Shown here: positions 8,783 through 18,200 of the stretch, piece by piece
Layout: each line of letters opens with the position of its first letter
How positions within the stretch are numbered: position 1 is the first letter of the stretch
NCBI RefSeq assembly: GCF_023101145.1
Contig: NZ_CP073714.1
Span: 3,348,001 to 3,412,000, forward strand
Direction of reading: 5' to 3'
DNA length: 64,000 nt
DNA from: Paenibacillus pabuli
GTDB lineage: Bacteria > Bacillota > Bacilli > Paenibacillales > Paenibacillaceae
Translations under genes and position numbers: made by a program
Notes under the pieces: model-generated
The model's input: only the letters and a program-made list of their open reading frames with translations
Told to the model about the DNA's origin: nothing
The model's database searches: none

Positions 8783-8856
8783 CGTTCTGCATGTCTATCT
8801 GTTCATCCAGCTACTACAATACAAGTGCAGCCGATAACGGAAGGAATGAGAACCGA

Positions 8857-10326
8857 ATGAGAACAATACTGGACAAAAACGAATATTTGCAACAGATCGA
8901 CAAAACGATTGCCGAAGGAAAGTATAAGGACAGCTGGAGTTCACTTAGCGCATTCGAGGTTCCTGAGTGGTACAAAAACGCCAAGTTTGGTATTTTCATT
9001 CATTGGGGTCTTTACTCGATCCCTGCGTATGACAGTGAATGGTATTCACGAAATATGTATATCGAAGGCTCCAAAGCGTATGAACATCACCTTGCTGTCT
9101 ATGGTCATCCGAAGGATTTTGGCTATAAAGATTTTATTCCGATGTTCCTTGCAGAGAAATTCGACGCAGATGAGTGGGCTGTGCTTTTTAAAAAGGCGGG
9201 AGCCCGTTATGTGATGCCTGTAGCCGAGCATCATGATGGCTTTCAAATGTACAAAAGCTCCATCTCTCACTATAACACAGTTGAAATGGGACCCAAACGG
9301 GATTTGCTGGGTGAGATGAAGGTCGCGTATGAGAAGCAGGGTCTTACCTTGTGTGTCTCGTCACACCGTGCTGAGCACTGGTTTTTCATGTCCCATGGAA
9401 AAAACTTCGATTCAGATGTTAAGGAGCCGCTCCAACGCGGTGATTTCTACTGGCCTGCCATGCCAGAACCGGATCATCAGGACTTATACGGCTCACCTCC
9501 AACGGATGAATATCTGGAAGATTGGCTGATTCGTTGCTGTGAACTGGTGGATCAATACCAGCCGAGCGTTTTCTATTTTGACTGGTGGATTCAGACGGCA
9601 GCGTTCAAACCATACTTGAAAAAGTTCAGCGCCTACTACTATAACAAAGGTGAAGAGTGGGGCATTCCGGTAGCGATTAACTATAAACATGATGCCTTTA
9701 TGCTCGGTTGTGCCGTTCCCGATGTGGAGCGTGGACAATTCGCCGATCTGAAACCGTATTTCTGGCAAACAGATACGGCTGTCGCCAAAAATTCCTGGTG
9801 TTATACAGAAAACAATAACTATAAAACAGCGGATGAGATCATCAGGGACCTTGTCGATATTGTGAGCAAAAATGGCAGTCTGCTGCTGAATGTTGGACCA
9901 AAGGCAGATGGAAGTATCCCGAATGAAGACAGAGATATTTTGCTTGCCATAGGTCAATGGCTGGAAGTGAATGGCGAAGCGATTTATGACACGACGTTCT
10001 GGCGGACGTATGGGGAAGGGCCGACCGAGGTGAAGGAAGGGCAATTTACAGATGGCGAGACCAAGATCTTTACAAGTGAGGACATTCGTTTCACTGTAAA
10101 AGAAAGCTGCCTTTATGCCACGGTTATGGCCTACCCGGAGAACGGGATTGTTCATATCCGTTCGCTGAAGGAAAACTCTCATCATTTCCATGGACTGATT
10201 AGGGACATTCAGGTATTGGGCTTCGACGAACAACCGGAATGGAGCAGAACGGAAGAGTCCTTGACGATAACGACAAGAAACGTGCAGAGCAGCTCACCCG
10301 TCGTATTTAAAATAGAGCTCGATTAA
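8857..10326 (+). CDS. Alpha-L-fucosidase, GH29
   Basis: 489 residues from ATG 8857, chosen because GGAAGGAATGAG precedes it; the open frame reaches 31 codons further up through the AraC control region. GH29 signatures: WYKNAKFGIFIHWGLYS near residue 37, EHHDGF in the barrel, and FYFDWW carrying the nucleophile Asp (D242). GSLLLNVGPKADGSIP follows the barrel and a beta-sandwich closes the protein. No signal peptide, so it should act inside the cell on imported fucosylated oligosaccharides. It is divergent from its likely AraC activator and ends at a clear terminator. Exact linkage preference cannot be told. Confidence 0.93.
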   Translation: MRTILDKNEYLQQIDKTIAEGKYKDSWSSLSAFEVPEWYKNAKFGIFIHWGLYSIPAYDSEWYSRNMYIEGSKAYEHHLAVYGHPKDFGYKDFIPMFLAEKFDADEWAVLFKKAGARYVMPVAEHHDGFQMYKSSISHYNTVEMGPKRDLLGEMKVAYEKQGLTLCVSSHRAEHWFFMSHGKNFDSDVKEPLQRGDFYWPAMPEPDHQDLYGSPPTDEYLEDWLIRCCELVDQYQPSVFYFDWWIQTAAFKPYLKKFSAYYYNKGEEWGIPVAINYKHDAFMLGCAVPDVERGQFADLKPYFWQTDTAVAKNSWCYTENNNYKTADEIIRDLVDIVSKNGSLLLNVGPKADGSIPNEDRDILLAIGQWLEVNGEAIYDTTFWRTYGEGPTEVKEGQFTDGETKIFTSEDIRFTVKESCLYATVMAYPENGIVHIRSLKENSHHFHGLIRDIQVLGFDEQPEWSRTEESLTITTRNVQSSSPVVFKIELD

Positions 10327-10340
10327 GAGATGAGATCAAA

Positions 10341-10386
10341 GGGCTATAACCAACAGTGATATGTACTGGTTATAGTCCTGTTTTTT
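10341..10386 (+). terminator. Intrinsic terminator after GH29
   Basis: 12-bp stem (GGGCTATAACCA with TGGTTATAGTCC, one G-U pair), 14-nt loop, then TGTTTTTT. Confidence 0.85.
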
Positions 10387-10404
10387 GTGCGATTCTGCAA
10401 TGGA

Positions 10405-11340
10405 TTACACTCGCTTTCGGGTTGAAGAAGGTCGACGGAGTGTTCTCCGTTTTTTGGACAAGCGATGTATCTTCGCCAAACGCTGCTGCTTCAATAAGCG
10501 CTGTCGCACATGACGAGGCCGTTTTTTTTCTACTGGTTTGAGAGGTGAAGTCATTTGTATTGGTGGAAGTCCGCATGATTTATGCGTGGTATCCACTACG
10601 GCTCTGTAGTTTATTGGTACAATGCCCAGCGCCTGTAACGTTCGGGGAACATCCTGATTGACAAATACGGCAAGCTCATGTTCGCGGATGTCCAGCCAGT
10701 TGGAAATTTCACGCAGAGCATCATCGACATATCCCGGATGACAAACAATCTCGGTAATGCCATCTGGGAGCGTAGATAAATGTTGAAGCAATCGCTGCAA
10801 ACCCTCATGATCTCCATAAGTATCCAACAGAATCGTATCCGTCATCCGAGGAGGTGGAATATCAGGGCTTGCATGCCGAACCTGTGATCTGCGAAGCGGG
10901 ATGTTTTCCCGGACAGCTTTCTCCGCCATGATTTGAAATATGATGGGATCGTTTTGATGCAGCAGCTGATGGGAATCCAGATGTGTAGGAGAAAGCGACG
11001 CTTGAACCAAAACATTCCATTGAGCATCGAGTTCTTTGGCAATATCAGCGAAGTCTCGTATGAAACCACATTGGCCTTGATGAAAAGAACCGTCAGGCTT
11101 CACCAAAGAAGGCACAAAGGCCGGATCGGACACGGGTCTCCCGTAAGTCAGATTAAAATGCAAACCGATTCCGAGGTCTGGCAGTGATTTGGCTAAACTC
11201 AGTGCATGATCAAAGCCCGGCATATTCACCATCATCGAAGTGCTCGTAATTCCACCAGCCTGATACGCTTGAATAATTCCCTGATTAACACCGGGCGACA
11301 GCCCGAAATCATCCGCATTAATGATCACTTGCTTGCTCAT
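10405..11340 (-). CDS. ChbG/YdjC-family carbohydrate deacetylase
   Basis: 311 residues. Start set to ATG 11340, which has AAGGAG at good spacing; the open frame runs seven codons further. Family motifs for the metal-dependent sugar deacetylase are visible: INADDFGLSPGVNQGI at the N-terminus (the Asp pair), LGIGLHFNLTYGRPV, THLDSHQLLHQ (metal His) and TEIVCHPGYVDD. The C-terminal 45 residues are strongly basic (many Arg and Lys). Related enzymes remove acetyl groups from chitooligosaccharides or other acetylated sugars. It stands alone on this strand between the fucosidase and the GH16 gene, so its natural substrate may be an acetylated plant or fungal oligosaccharide. Confidence 0.87.
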   Translation of the reverse strand: MSKQVIINADDFGLSPGVNQGIIQAYQAGGITSTSMMVNMPGFDHALSLAKSLPDLGIGLHFNLTYGRPVSDPAFVPSLVKPDGSFHQGQCGFIRDFADIAKELDAQWNVLVQASLSPTHLDSHQLLHQNDPIIFQIMAEKAVRENIPLRRSQVRHASPDIPPPRMTDTILLDTYGDHEGLQRLLQHLSTLPDGITEIVCHPGYVDDALREISNWLDIREHELAVFVNQDVPRTLQALGIVPINYRAVVDTTHKSCGLPPIQMTSPLKPVEKKRPRHVRQRLLKQQRLAKIHRLSKKRRTLRRPSSTRKRV

Positions 11341-11601
11341 ACCTCTGATCTCCTTCCTCACGTTGAGAACGAATCATTTTCCATTTCCCTAATATATTAA
11401 AGGTCACAAGGTATGGACCGTTCATTCGCACAGGCTTGATAAAATACTTCGAATGCTTTCTTGTCCAGGATATATCCTGTTCGCTGGTAGAAATAATCGA
11501 GTCACAGGCAGAATACAATTAATGTAAATGTTGTTACGGATTGAGAAAAATCGGGGTGTCCCGTTCAGAATCGGTCCGTTAATATGGGGAGGGAAAGATT
11601 G

Positions 11602-12837
11602 TTGAAAAAAAGAAAAATCGTAAGTACGCTGGTGCTGTTCAGTTTCCTAATTGCTTTGCTGCCTGGCACGACGACAAACGCAGCGACCAATTGGAATCTG
11701 GTATGGAGTGACGAATTCAATGGAAGTTCTCTGAATACGTCAAATTGGTCTGCAGAGATCGGTACCGGCAGCGGTGGATGGGGAAATAATGAATTGCAGT
11801 ATTATACGAATCGCACCGAGAACCTGCAAGTGACGGGTGGAAATCTGGTCATTACCGCGCGTAAGGAAAATTATAATGGCAGCAGTTATACCTCGGCACG
11901 AATTAAAACCCAAGGTTTGAAATCGTTTACTTACGGGAAGGTTGAGGCACGCATTAAGCTGCCATCCGGTCAGGGACTGTGGCCTGCTTTTTGGATGCTG
12001 GGAAGCAACATTAATTCTGTAGGCTGGCCCAAGAGTGGGGAAATTGACATTATGGAGCGGGTCAACAACAATGCTTTTGTGAACGGTACCGTGCATTGGG
12101 ATGCTAACGGGCATGCCGATTATGGCAAGATATCGGAGAATCTTGATTTTTCCCAATTTCATGTATATAGCATTGAATGGGATTCCAAATATATAAGATG
12201 GTTTGTGGATGGCAAACAATTCAATGAGTTTTACATCGAAAATGGAACAGGCAACACTGAGGAGTTTCAGCGTCCATTTTTCCTCCTGCTCAATATGGCT
12301 GTAGGTGGGAACTGGCCTGGCAGCCCAAATAATGCTACACCATTCCCATCTCAAATGCTGGTGGATTATGTACGGGTATATCAAGCAGCGAGTACACCGA
12401 ACATTGTCAGCGGCGGCCTCTATACGATCGGTTCCAAAGCAAGCGGTAAAGTGTTGGATATCGTGGATGTATCTACGGCAAGCGGAGCCAAAGTACAACA
12501 ATGGACCAACTACAGTGCGAGCAACCAAACGTTCAGAGTCGACAGCACTGGAGATGGTTTCTATAAACTCACGGCTGTTCACAGCGGAAAAGTTCTGGAT
12601 GTGCCTAATTCAACAGCATCACCTGGCGTACAGCTCCAGCAATGGGATGATAACGGCTCTAACGCCCAAAGGTGGAGCATCCAGGATGCGGGTAACGGTT
12701 ACTACAAAATTATTTCCAAGGTGAATGGATTGGCAGTAGATGTGTCGAGCTCTTCAACGGCGGATGGGGCTGCAATTCAGCAATGGAATGATAATGGTAC
12801 AGATGCACAACGATGGTCGTTTAACAAATTGAATTAA
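11602..12837 (+). CDS. Secreted GH16 beta-glucanase (laminarinase type) with ricin-type lectin domain
   Basis: 411 residues from TTG 11602; ATG 11584 and TTG 11599 are alternatives, but the GGGAGGG at 11586-11592 fits the later starts. Signal peptide: KKRK followed by a hydrophobic core and TTTNAAT. The GH16 domain covers roughly residues 30-265, with catalytic GEIDIMERV (E147, D149, E152). The C-terminal 135 residues form a beta-trefoil with three QxW repeats (QQWTN, QQWDD, QQWND), a carbohydrate-binding module of the CBM13 type. It probably cleaves beta-1,3- or mixed-linkage glucan outside the cell, with the lectin part holding it to the polymer. It is monocistronic, ending in a 19-bp terminator stem. 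Confidence 0.93.
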   Translation: MKKRKIVSTLVLFSFLIALLPGTTTNAATNWNLVWSDEFNGSSLNTSNWSAEIGTGSGGWGNNELQYYTNRTENLQVTGGNLVITARKENYNGSSYTSARIKTQGLKSFTYGKVEARIKLPSGQGLWPAFWMLGSNINSVGWPKSGEIDIMERVNNNAFVNGTVHWDANGHADYGKISENLDFSQFHVYSIEWDSKYIRWFVDGKQFNEFYIENGTGNTEEFQRPFFLLLNMAVGGNWPGSPNNATPFPSQMLVDYVRVYQAASTPNIVSGGLYTIGSKASGKVLDIVDVSTASGAKVQQWTNYSASNQTFRVDSTGDGFYKLTAVHSGKVLDVPNSTASPGVQLQQWDDNGSNAQRWSIQDAGNGYYKIISKVNGLAVDVSSSSTADGAAIQQWNDNGTDAQRWSFNKLN

Positions 12838-12888
12838 TAGTGGCTATACCGGATTTAGTTTGACGATCAAACAAATAAATAAAATCGC

Positions 12889-12934
12889 AAACAAGCTGCG
12901 CTCCATTTGTAATGGAGCGCAGCTTGTTTTTTTG
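12889..12934 (+). terminator. Strong intrinsic terminator after GH16
   Basis: Perfect 19-bp stem at 12889-12907 and 12911-12929 with a 3-nt loop, continuing into a T-run. It is one of the longest perfect stems in the window. Confidence 0.9.
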
Positions 12935-13101
12935 TTCTTTTAGGTTTATCTTCGTCAGAAACAGGATTGAATGAAGCTACTGAGGAACTATGGACAGCCA
13001 GATTCCCATTCATACTAAACATGCCGCTATTTGGAGATCCTGAACGGGTGAACCGGTAGAACGAACGAGATAACAAGAACGATATGTGCGTGGAGGAAAC
13101 C

Positions 13102-13932
13102 ATGAATATTGAACAGCTCTTTTTCCATATTTTATACTGCAACTCAAGGAAACCGAATGAACTTAGGACATTTTCTAATAAAGGGGTGCGGACGCTTCAG
13201 CATCACGAACTCATTTTTATTACAGACGGCAAAGCGGAGATTACCATTGATAGTAAAAGACATACCATTAAGGAAGGCGCCCTGATCTACCTTCAACCGG
13301 ATGTTCCTCACTTGATAGAGATTGACCTTAATAATCCGATAAGTTTTTTTTCGGTTCACTTCAGTTATGTCCGAATCGAGCAGAATGACAATACATGGAC
13401 TGTAAACGAGGACGTAGAGATGTTTCCCCTGCCAGCTGTCCAGCAATTACAGGATTATTATCAATTGGAAGAAATATTTAAACATATGGTAGACATCTGG
13501 CATACGAAACTACCGGGTTATGAGTTTAGCACCAAGTCCTTACTGCAGCAATTGATTATCACGATCGCCCAAAATATAAAAAAGCGTCATCGTAATTACG
13601 CTACATCCTTGAAAGTGGAAAAGATCATCAACTATATGAATCAACATCTGCATCGTAAAGTCACCTTGACCGAACTATCTGAGCTGGTGCAGTTATCCGC
13701 TCCTTATCTATCAAGAGCTTTCAAAGAGATTACAGGCTACTCGATTATAGAATTTTTCAACAAACTGAAGATGGAGAAAGCAAAAGAGATCATTTTGGAA
13801 GGAAACAACAAAGTTAAAGAGGTGGCGCAGTTACTCGGTTACACGGATGAGTTCTATTTCAGTAGGCTTTTTAAACAATTGGAAGGAATGAGTCCATCGG
13901 AATTTTACAGCAAAAATGTCCATGGAGTTTAA
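13102..13932 (+). CDS. AraC family regulator, cupin sensor
   Basis: 276 residues from ATG 13102, which follows GTGGAGG; an earlier ATG at 13084 would put that site inside the gene. N-terminal cupin-like sensor (LQHHELIFITDGKAEITIDSKR-like segment, LIYLQPDVPHLIEI), C-terminal AraC double helix-turn-helix (VTLTELSELVQLSAPYLSRAFKEI and the second unit ending YFSRLFKQLEGMSPSEF). The next gene on the same strand is an MFS exporter 76 nt downstream, which may be its target or simply a neighbour; no terminator was seen between them. Ligand unknown. Confidence 0.88.
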   Translation: MNIEQLFFHILYCNSRKPNELRTFSNKGVRTLQHHELIFITDGKAEITIDSKRHTIKEGALIYLQPDVPHLIEIDLNNPISFFSVHFSYVRIEQNDNTWTVNEDVEMFPLPAVQQLQDYYQLEEIFKHMVDIWHTKLPGYEFSTKSLLQQLIITIAQNIKKRHRNYATSLKVEKIINYMNQHLHRKVTLTELSELVQLSAPYLSRAFKEITGYSIIEFFNKLKMEKAKEIILEGNNKVKEVAQLLGYTDEFYFSRLFKQLEGMSPSEFYSKNVHGV

Positions 13933-14008
13933 CATAATGCATGGTGCATAGCCATTCTGATCACTAAGATGAGGATATGATTCTGAAGCGGGAGGAAGGC
14001 TTATTAAT

Positions 14009-15238
14009 ATGCCGCTGTGGAAAAGAAATTTGATTGTATGCTGGTTCGGCATGTTTGTGACCGGGGTAGGCATGAGTCAGATCGCACCGATTTTGCCGCT
14101 GTACATCAAGCAGCTTGGTGTGAATGACTCAGCAGCGATTGCCCAATTCTCCGGAATTGCCTTTGGCATCACGTTTATACTTTCCGCCATCTTCTCCCCC
14201 ATATGGGGAGCGGCTGCCGACCGATGGGGACGAAAACCGATGCTGCTTCGGGCCAGTTTGGGGATGGCTGTAGTGATAGGTTGTATGGGGTTCTCAACAA
14301 ATGTGTACATGCTCATTGGACTTCGGTTACTACAGGGTGTCATCACAGGATACAGCACCGCCTGTACAACGCTGATAGCGACCCAAACCGATTCCAAACA
14401 TGCAGGCTATGCTCTGGGCACACTTTCAACTGCTAACATTGCAGGTTCCTTGATCGGTCCGACGATTGGTGGTTTCATTGGGGTGAAGTGGGGGCTCCAG
14501 AATTCGTTTTTTATAACGGGTGGGCTGATGATGATCGCCTTTATTACGACCGCTCTATTTGTGAAGGAATCGTTCACGCGAGAGGACAAGGTGGTGCTTG
14601 GCCTTAGAGAAGTATGGCGAAAATTGCCCGAGAAAAGTTTGACAATTAACTTGTTTGTTACTTTTTTTGTACTCACTGTGGCTTTATATTCGGTAGAGCC
14701 TATCATTACCGTGTATATTACGCAGCTTTCCGGTAACACTGCGCATGTTGCTCTGCTGGCCGGAATTGTGTTCTCGGCATCAGGACTCGCCAATCTCATT
14801 GCGGCACCAAGACTGGGCAAACTATCGGACCGAATAGGTGCGCAGAAAGTAATACTGGCTGCTCTTTTAGCTGCCGGAGTTCTCTTCATAGCGCAGGCGT
14901 TTGTAACGAGTCCATGGCAATTGATGGGCCTACGTTTCTTATTGGGATTGGCAGCAGCTGGGCTGATTCCTTCGGTGAATACTTTGATCAAAAAAATCAC
15001 ACCAGCTTCACTGACAGGTAGAATGTTTGGTTTCAACATGTCAGCAGGATATCTGGGTGTATTCGGCGGTGCCGTCTTGGGCGGACAAGTGGCTGCCTGG
15101 ATGGGAATACGATATGTGTTCTTGATTACCAGTGCATTGATATTGATCAATGCTGGCTGGGTGTATTTTAAGGTATACAAAAAACTTGAAACCAATGGGA
15201 GAGAAGATCATGGAAAACTTGAAAAAAGCAGAAGCTGA
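14009..15238 (+). CDS. MFS efflux transporter, DHA1 type
   Basis: 409 residues, GGAGGAAGG before the ATG. Twelve hydrophobic segments; the loop between helices 2 and 3 carries the MFS motif A variant [13 protein letters not shown]. The second half repeats it as [13 protein letters not shown]. This is the TetA/Bmr-like multidrug branch of exporters. The end of the gene overlaps the start of the isochorismatase-type hydrolase by 29 nt, so the two are translated together and may act on related small molecules. An AraC gene lies 76 nt upstream. The transported compound is unknown. Confidence 0.88.
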   Translation: MPLWKRNLIVCWFGMFVTGVGMSQIAPILPLYIKQLGVNDSAAIAQFSGIAFGITFILSAIFSPIWGAAADRWGRKPMLLRASLGMAVVIGCMGFSTNVYMLIGLRLLQGVITGYSTACTTLIATQTDSKHAGYALGTLSTANIAGSLIGPTIGGFIGVKWGLQNSFFITGGLMMIAFITTALFVKESFTREDKVVLGLREVWRKLPEKSLTINLFVTFFVLTVALYSVEPIITVYITQLSGNTAHVALLAGIVFSASGLANLIAAPRLGKLSDRIGAQKVILAALLAAGVLFIAQAFVTSPWQLMGLRFLLGLAAAGLIPSVNTLIKKITPASLTGRMFGFNMSAGYLGVFGGAVLGGQVAAWMGIRYVFLITSALILINAGWVYFKVYKKLETNGREDHGKLEKSRS

Positions 15239-15803
15239 ACAACTTTCAGCTGAAAAGACAGCGTTGGTTGTGATTGATTTGCAAAAGGGGATTGTGAATA
15301 GCCCGCTACAGGCTCCACACACAGGTGAGCAGGTGGTGCAGAATGCGGCCAAGTTAGCACAGGCTTTTACGGAGAAAGGAGCCTTTGTCGTGCTTGTAAA
15401 AGTATCGTCCGTTGATGGAAAAGACATGTTGAAACCGAAGACGGATATGGAACGGGGAGCGATTCAGCTTAGCGCAGACTGGGATCAATTCGTGCCTGAA
15501 ATGACAGTCCATACTCCGTATCATCCCGTTGCCAAGCGTCAATGGGGTGCTTTCTTTGGTACGGATCTTGATCTTCAGTTGCGCCGTCGGGGAATAGATA
15601 CCATTGTATTATGTGGCGTATCCACGTCGATCGGCGTGGATACTACAGCCAGAGAAGCTTATCAGCATGGTTATCAACAGGTTTTTGTAGAAGATGCAAT
15701 GACAGCTGCTACCAAGGAAGAGCATGACTACGTTTGTAAAACCATATTCCCCAGATTGGGTCGGATTCGCTCCAGTGAAGAAGTGGTTACAGCACTGAAA
15801 TAG
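15210..15803 (+). CDS. Isochorismatase-fold hydrolase (catalytic Cys replaced by Gly)
   Basis: 197 residues. Start taken at ATG 15210 (GGGAGA upstream), inside the MFS gene. Fold signatures: [12 protein letters not shown] with the Asp of the triad, [21 protein letters not shown] with the Lys, and [23 protein letters not shown]. In nicotinamidase-type members the position in TSIGVD is a nucleophilic Cys; here it is Gly (about G142), as in true isochorismatases such as PhzD. It is therefore better described as isochorismatase-like than as a cysteine hydrolase. Chorismate-pathway genes are not seen nearby. Co-translation with the exporter suggests a linked small-molecule task. Confidence 0.85.
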   Translation: MENLKKAEAEQLSAEKTALVVIDLQKGIVNSPLQAPHTGEQVVQNAAKLAQAFTEKGAFVVLVKVSSVDGKDMLKPKTDMERGAIQLSADWDQFVPEMTVHTPYHPVAKRQWGAFFGTDLDLQLRRRGIDTIVLCGVSTSIGVDTTAREAYQHGYQQVFVEDAMTAATKEEHDYVCKTIFPRLGRIRSSEEVVTALK

Positions 15804-15871
15804 GATAAGCCGGGTTATTAGGCAAGGATTCTGGCAAAGTCAAGAATCCATCAACAAAGTTCTAAAATGCT

Positions 15872-15907
15872 CAAAAAGGAGACATCTGATCAGATGTCTC
15901 TTTTTTT
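15872..15907 (+). terminator. Intrinsic terminator after the MFS-hydrolase pair
   Basis: Palindrome GAGACATCTGA/TCAGATGTCTC flanked by an A-run on the left and seven T on the right, so it may work in both directions. Confidence 0.8.
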
Positions 15908-16083
15908 GGAGTTTGCCATAAGTCATGAATATGGACGAGGGACATCCTCTTTTAGTGTTATTTTGTTTTAATGAACCTGACACACGCTATTCGCTCCCAT
16001 TTGCCCAGATCAGAGAGCTAACGAATCACAGAGACGTTATTTCGTCGATTCACTTGATCTTTAGGTTTTGAAGCCATAAATGA

Positions 16084-16707
16084 TCAAAGCAAATTATTAG
16101 CAGCAATCAGCAATAAGAGAATCCCGCTGACAAGCGTTCCGAACTGTCCCAATGTGAACGAACCGATACGAATGTTAGCCGCTTTGGACCCCATCCACAC
16201 ACCAAACCATACGGTAACAAAACTGCCGATCGCTGCGGTAAGGGAAATATACAAGGGGGATAAACCCATCAGCCCGGCGCTTAAGCCATTCGTTAGTGCA
16301 TTTGTCGAAAGGGCAACGCCTAGAATCAATGCTTCCAGAACTCCAATATGATTTGATTTGTCTAAATCTACCCGTTCCGGATTTTGCAAAATAGACCCGA
16401 TCCCGAGGGTTTGGGAGTCGGTCTCTTCCTGATCTTTCTTCTTGCGGGGAACAGATAACAAGATGATACGAAAACCGATAACGAGTAAGATAAATGTCCC
16501 CAGCAGTATAGGGAAAACGCCAGGAAGCACAATCGAAATCCATTTCCCGAACAAAATGCCTGAATAACTGAACAATAAACAAACAACGGCGATCAAAAAA
16601 TTCGAAAATAGGCTGATTCTGATTTTTCTGATCCCGTACGATAGTCCGACACCCAGATTGTCAAGACTCGAAGAGACGGCCAAAGCAAGAATAAGCATCC
16701 ACGCCAT
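16084..16707 (-). CDS. ytaF: Sporulation membrane protein YtaF (MntP-like)
   Basis: 207 residues, GAGGTG before ATG. Six hydrophobic helices in two halves of three, joined by a charged loop (PRKKKDQEETDSQ, then NPERVDLDKSNH). Both halves carry the characteristic short acidic/polar signature of this family (SSSLDNLGVGLSYG at the N-terminus, ALSTNALTNGLSAG in the second half). YtaF relates to the MntP manganese exporter fold and is named for sporulation membrane protein in Bacillus; the biochemical role is not firmly known. Monocistronic, convergent with the isochorismatase-type gene. Confidence 0.9.
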   Translation of the reverse strand: MAWMLILALAVSSSLDNLGVGLSYGIRKIRISLFSNFLIAVVCLLFSYSGILFGKWISIVLPGVFPILLGTFILLVIGFRIILLSVPRKKKDQEETDSQTLGIGSILQNPERVDLDKSNHIGVLEALILGVALSTNALTNGLSAGLMGLSPLYISLTAAIGSFVTVWFGVWMGSKAANIRIGSFTLGQFGTLVSGILLLLIAANNLL

Positions 16708-16880
16708 AAAATCACCTCATGATCTGTAATCTGCTCTTAATGTATGTCGTGTTGAGATTCGTGTGCCCGTCCTTGAGAAAAATGAAACAAAACGCTGCTA
16801 ATAAAGAGACAGAATAAAGTAAACTTTCACCACATTGTCCCATATACTAGACTATCGATCATATCTCTGGAGGGATGCTG

Positions 16881-17534
16881 GTGAGAGCAAATGATCAAAC
16901 AAAGGATCGCCATATCGGAGATTTGATCAAGCCTCTGCTTGCCAGACGCTCTCTCTCGATGCGCAAATTCAGTACGCTGTGCGGAATGGACACGGCTACC
17001 ATTTCTCGAATTCTTAACGGGAAGCAGCAACCAAAGCTAACACATTTGCAGATCTTTTCTGAACAGTTGGACGTTTCACTGGATCATTTAATTGAGGCTA
17101 CAGGCTACAAAATTAATCACACCCCAAAAGGGGCCGAGCAGGGGATTCTGGATTCGCTTGAATCGATTAAGACCGTCCTGCAGCATACGAAATTATTCGA
17201 CATCGATGTGACAACAGAGCGGATTGAACAGGAAATGGTTAAGTACGAACAATATGCACGTACGGATGAAGGGCATCGAATCATCTGTAAGGAGTTTGAA
17301 ATAAAGATCAATCAAATAAATGGTGCAGGGCCGTTCATAGATCATTTGAAGGAAATGCACATTCAATACTGTGATGAGATTACACCCGAGAACAATCGTA
17401 CTCTGATCGGCAGTGCATTACTGTATTTTATTTCTTCTGCCGATTTGATCCCGGACTATCTCTTTCCCATTGGTTATCTGGATGATGCGATCGTTGTGTA
17501 TCTGGTGTTGGAACGTCTGAAGCAGGGCACATGA
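16881..17534 (+). CDS. HTH (XRE-type) protein with C-terminal DUF1232
   Basis: 217 residues from GTG 16881. The ATG at 16875 sits directly on the GGAGGG at 16869-16874, so the GTG is the better start. Residues about 15-65 are a lambda-repressor-like helix-turn-helix (SMRKFSTLCGMDTATISRILNGKQQPKLTHLQIFSE). The C-terminus carries DUF1232, seen as LLYFISSADLIPDYLFPIGYLDDAIVVYLVL, the YkvA-type amphipathic segment with the IPDxxPxxGxxDD pattern. The combination recurs in Bacillales, but its role is unknown. It stands alone and has its own terminator. Confidence 0.87.
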   Translation: MRANDQTKDRHIGDLIKPLLARRSLSMRKFSTLCGMDTATISRILNGKQQPKLTHLQIFSEQLDVSLDHLIEATGYKINHTPKGAEQGILDSLESIKTVLQHTKLFDIDVTTERIEQEMVKYEQYARTDEGHRIICKEFEIKINQINGAGPFIDHLKEMHIQYCDEITPENNRTLIGSALLYFISSADLIPDYLFPIGYLDDAIVVYLVLERLKQGT

Positions 17535-17585
17535 AACAATTTGTCAGGGAAAACAATGCAACATTTAACCAAGATATCAGAACCT

Positions 17586-17622
17586 AAAAAGAACGGTGCG
17601 AATTGCTCGCGTCGTTCTTTTT
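17586..17622 (+). terminator. Intrinsic terminator after the HTH-DUF1232 gene
   Basis: AAAAAGAACG pairs perfectly with CGTTCTTTTT around a loop that can pair further inside. Confidence 0.85.
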
Positions 17623-17779
17623 GATGTCCAAAAGAATCTGACATAGTTAAAAAGGGCTGCTTGGATCAATTAAAACGTTAGGGTTTTCATATTTGCGAAA
17701 AGCAGATGAATAACGGAGAGCCATTAGACTTACAAAAGCATTAAAAAGGCTTATTTTCTATATTTTTCTATAAAAGTGC

Positions 17780-17808
17780 TTGTATATCTCTTTTTGTGAC
17801 TCTATAAT
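17780..17808 (+). promoter_or_regulatory. Sigma-A-type promoter of the S8 protease gene
   Basis: TTGTAT (17780-17785), a 17-nt spacer and TATAAT (17803-17808), preceded by a very A/T-rich tract that could act as an UP element. Transcription would begin near 17815, leaving a leader of about 415 nt before the protease start. Confidence 0.6.
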
Positions 17809-18100
17809 ATACCATAAATATACAATTTGATTCTAAATTTTATATTATATGTAATTTTAAGAGTTTGTTTGTACATAGATAAAGAAATCTCCTGATCTAC
17901 CCAGATCCATAATACTCCCTTGTTAAGAATGCGTTCTTGCTAACGCTGGTGATTACTCTCCTTAACCAATGTGAATAAACTTCCACCCACTAGATGAATT
18001 GATCTGACAATCCACTCTTCCATATTACGCTGAAATTGGCTATCTACTATATTACACATACGATCTGTTACATATGATGTTAGTTAATAACCTGTCCTGT

Positions 18101-18123
18101 AAAGGAGGTGAGGCTTGATGTAA
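18101..18123 (+). promoter_or_regulatory. Shine-Dalgarno element followed by a start-stop (ATG TAA)
   Basis: AAAGGAGGTGA at 18101-18111 is a full match to the 16S anti-Shine-Dalgarno end. The only start at the right distance is ATG at 18118, immediately followed by TAA (TTG ATG TAA if TTG 18115 is used). It lies 121 nt upstream of the protease start. Placement and form resemble the STAB-SD mRNA stabiliser known upstream of cry3A in Bacillus thuringiensis; a minimal start-stop ORF that stalls a ribosome is the alternative. Confidence 0.55.
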
Positions 18124-18181
18124 ATAAACGCAATAAGTCTGTTTAGTTGAGGCCGTTTCATCGTTTCGTTTAAAGAAATGG

Positions 18182-18200
18182 ATACAGTGCATCACTGTAT
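18182..18200. repeat. Perfect 8-bp inverted repeat before the protease gene
   Basis: ATACAGTG and CACTGTAT around CAT. It ends 31 nt before the start codon and just ahead of the GGGAG site, so it could be an operator or an RNA hairpin affecting translation. Confidence 0.5.

Noticed and set aside
9493..10233. 246-codon frame antisense to the GH29 gene
   Set aside because: Mirrors the coding strand of a certain fucosidase; no start signal and no family features.
11740..12582. 280-codon frame antisense to the GH16 gene
   Set aside because: No start site and low-complexity composition; explained by codon bias of the real gene.
14407..15195. 262-codon frame antisense to the MFS gene
   Set aside because: Typical shadow of a hydrophobic protein; no start or domain.
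18101..18123. 16S rRNA 3'-end fragment
   Set aside because: The match is to the anti-Shine-Dalgarno only; the GGATC that precedes CCTCC in real 16S genes is missing on the opposite strand.
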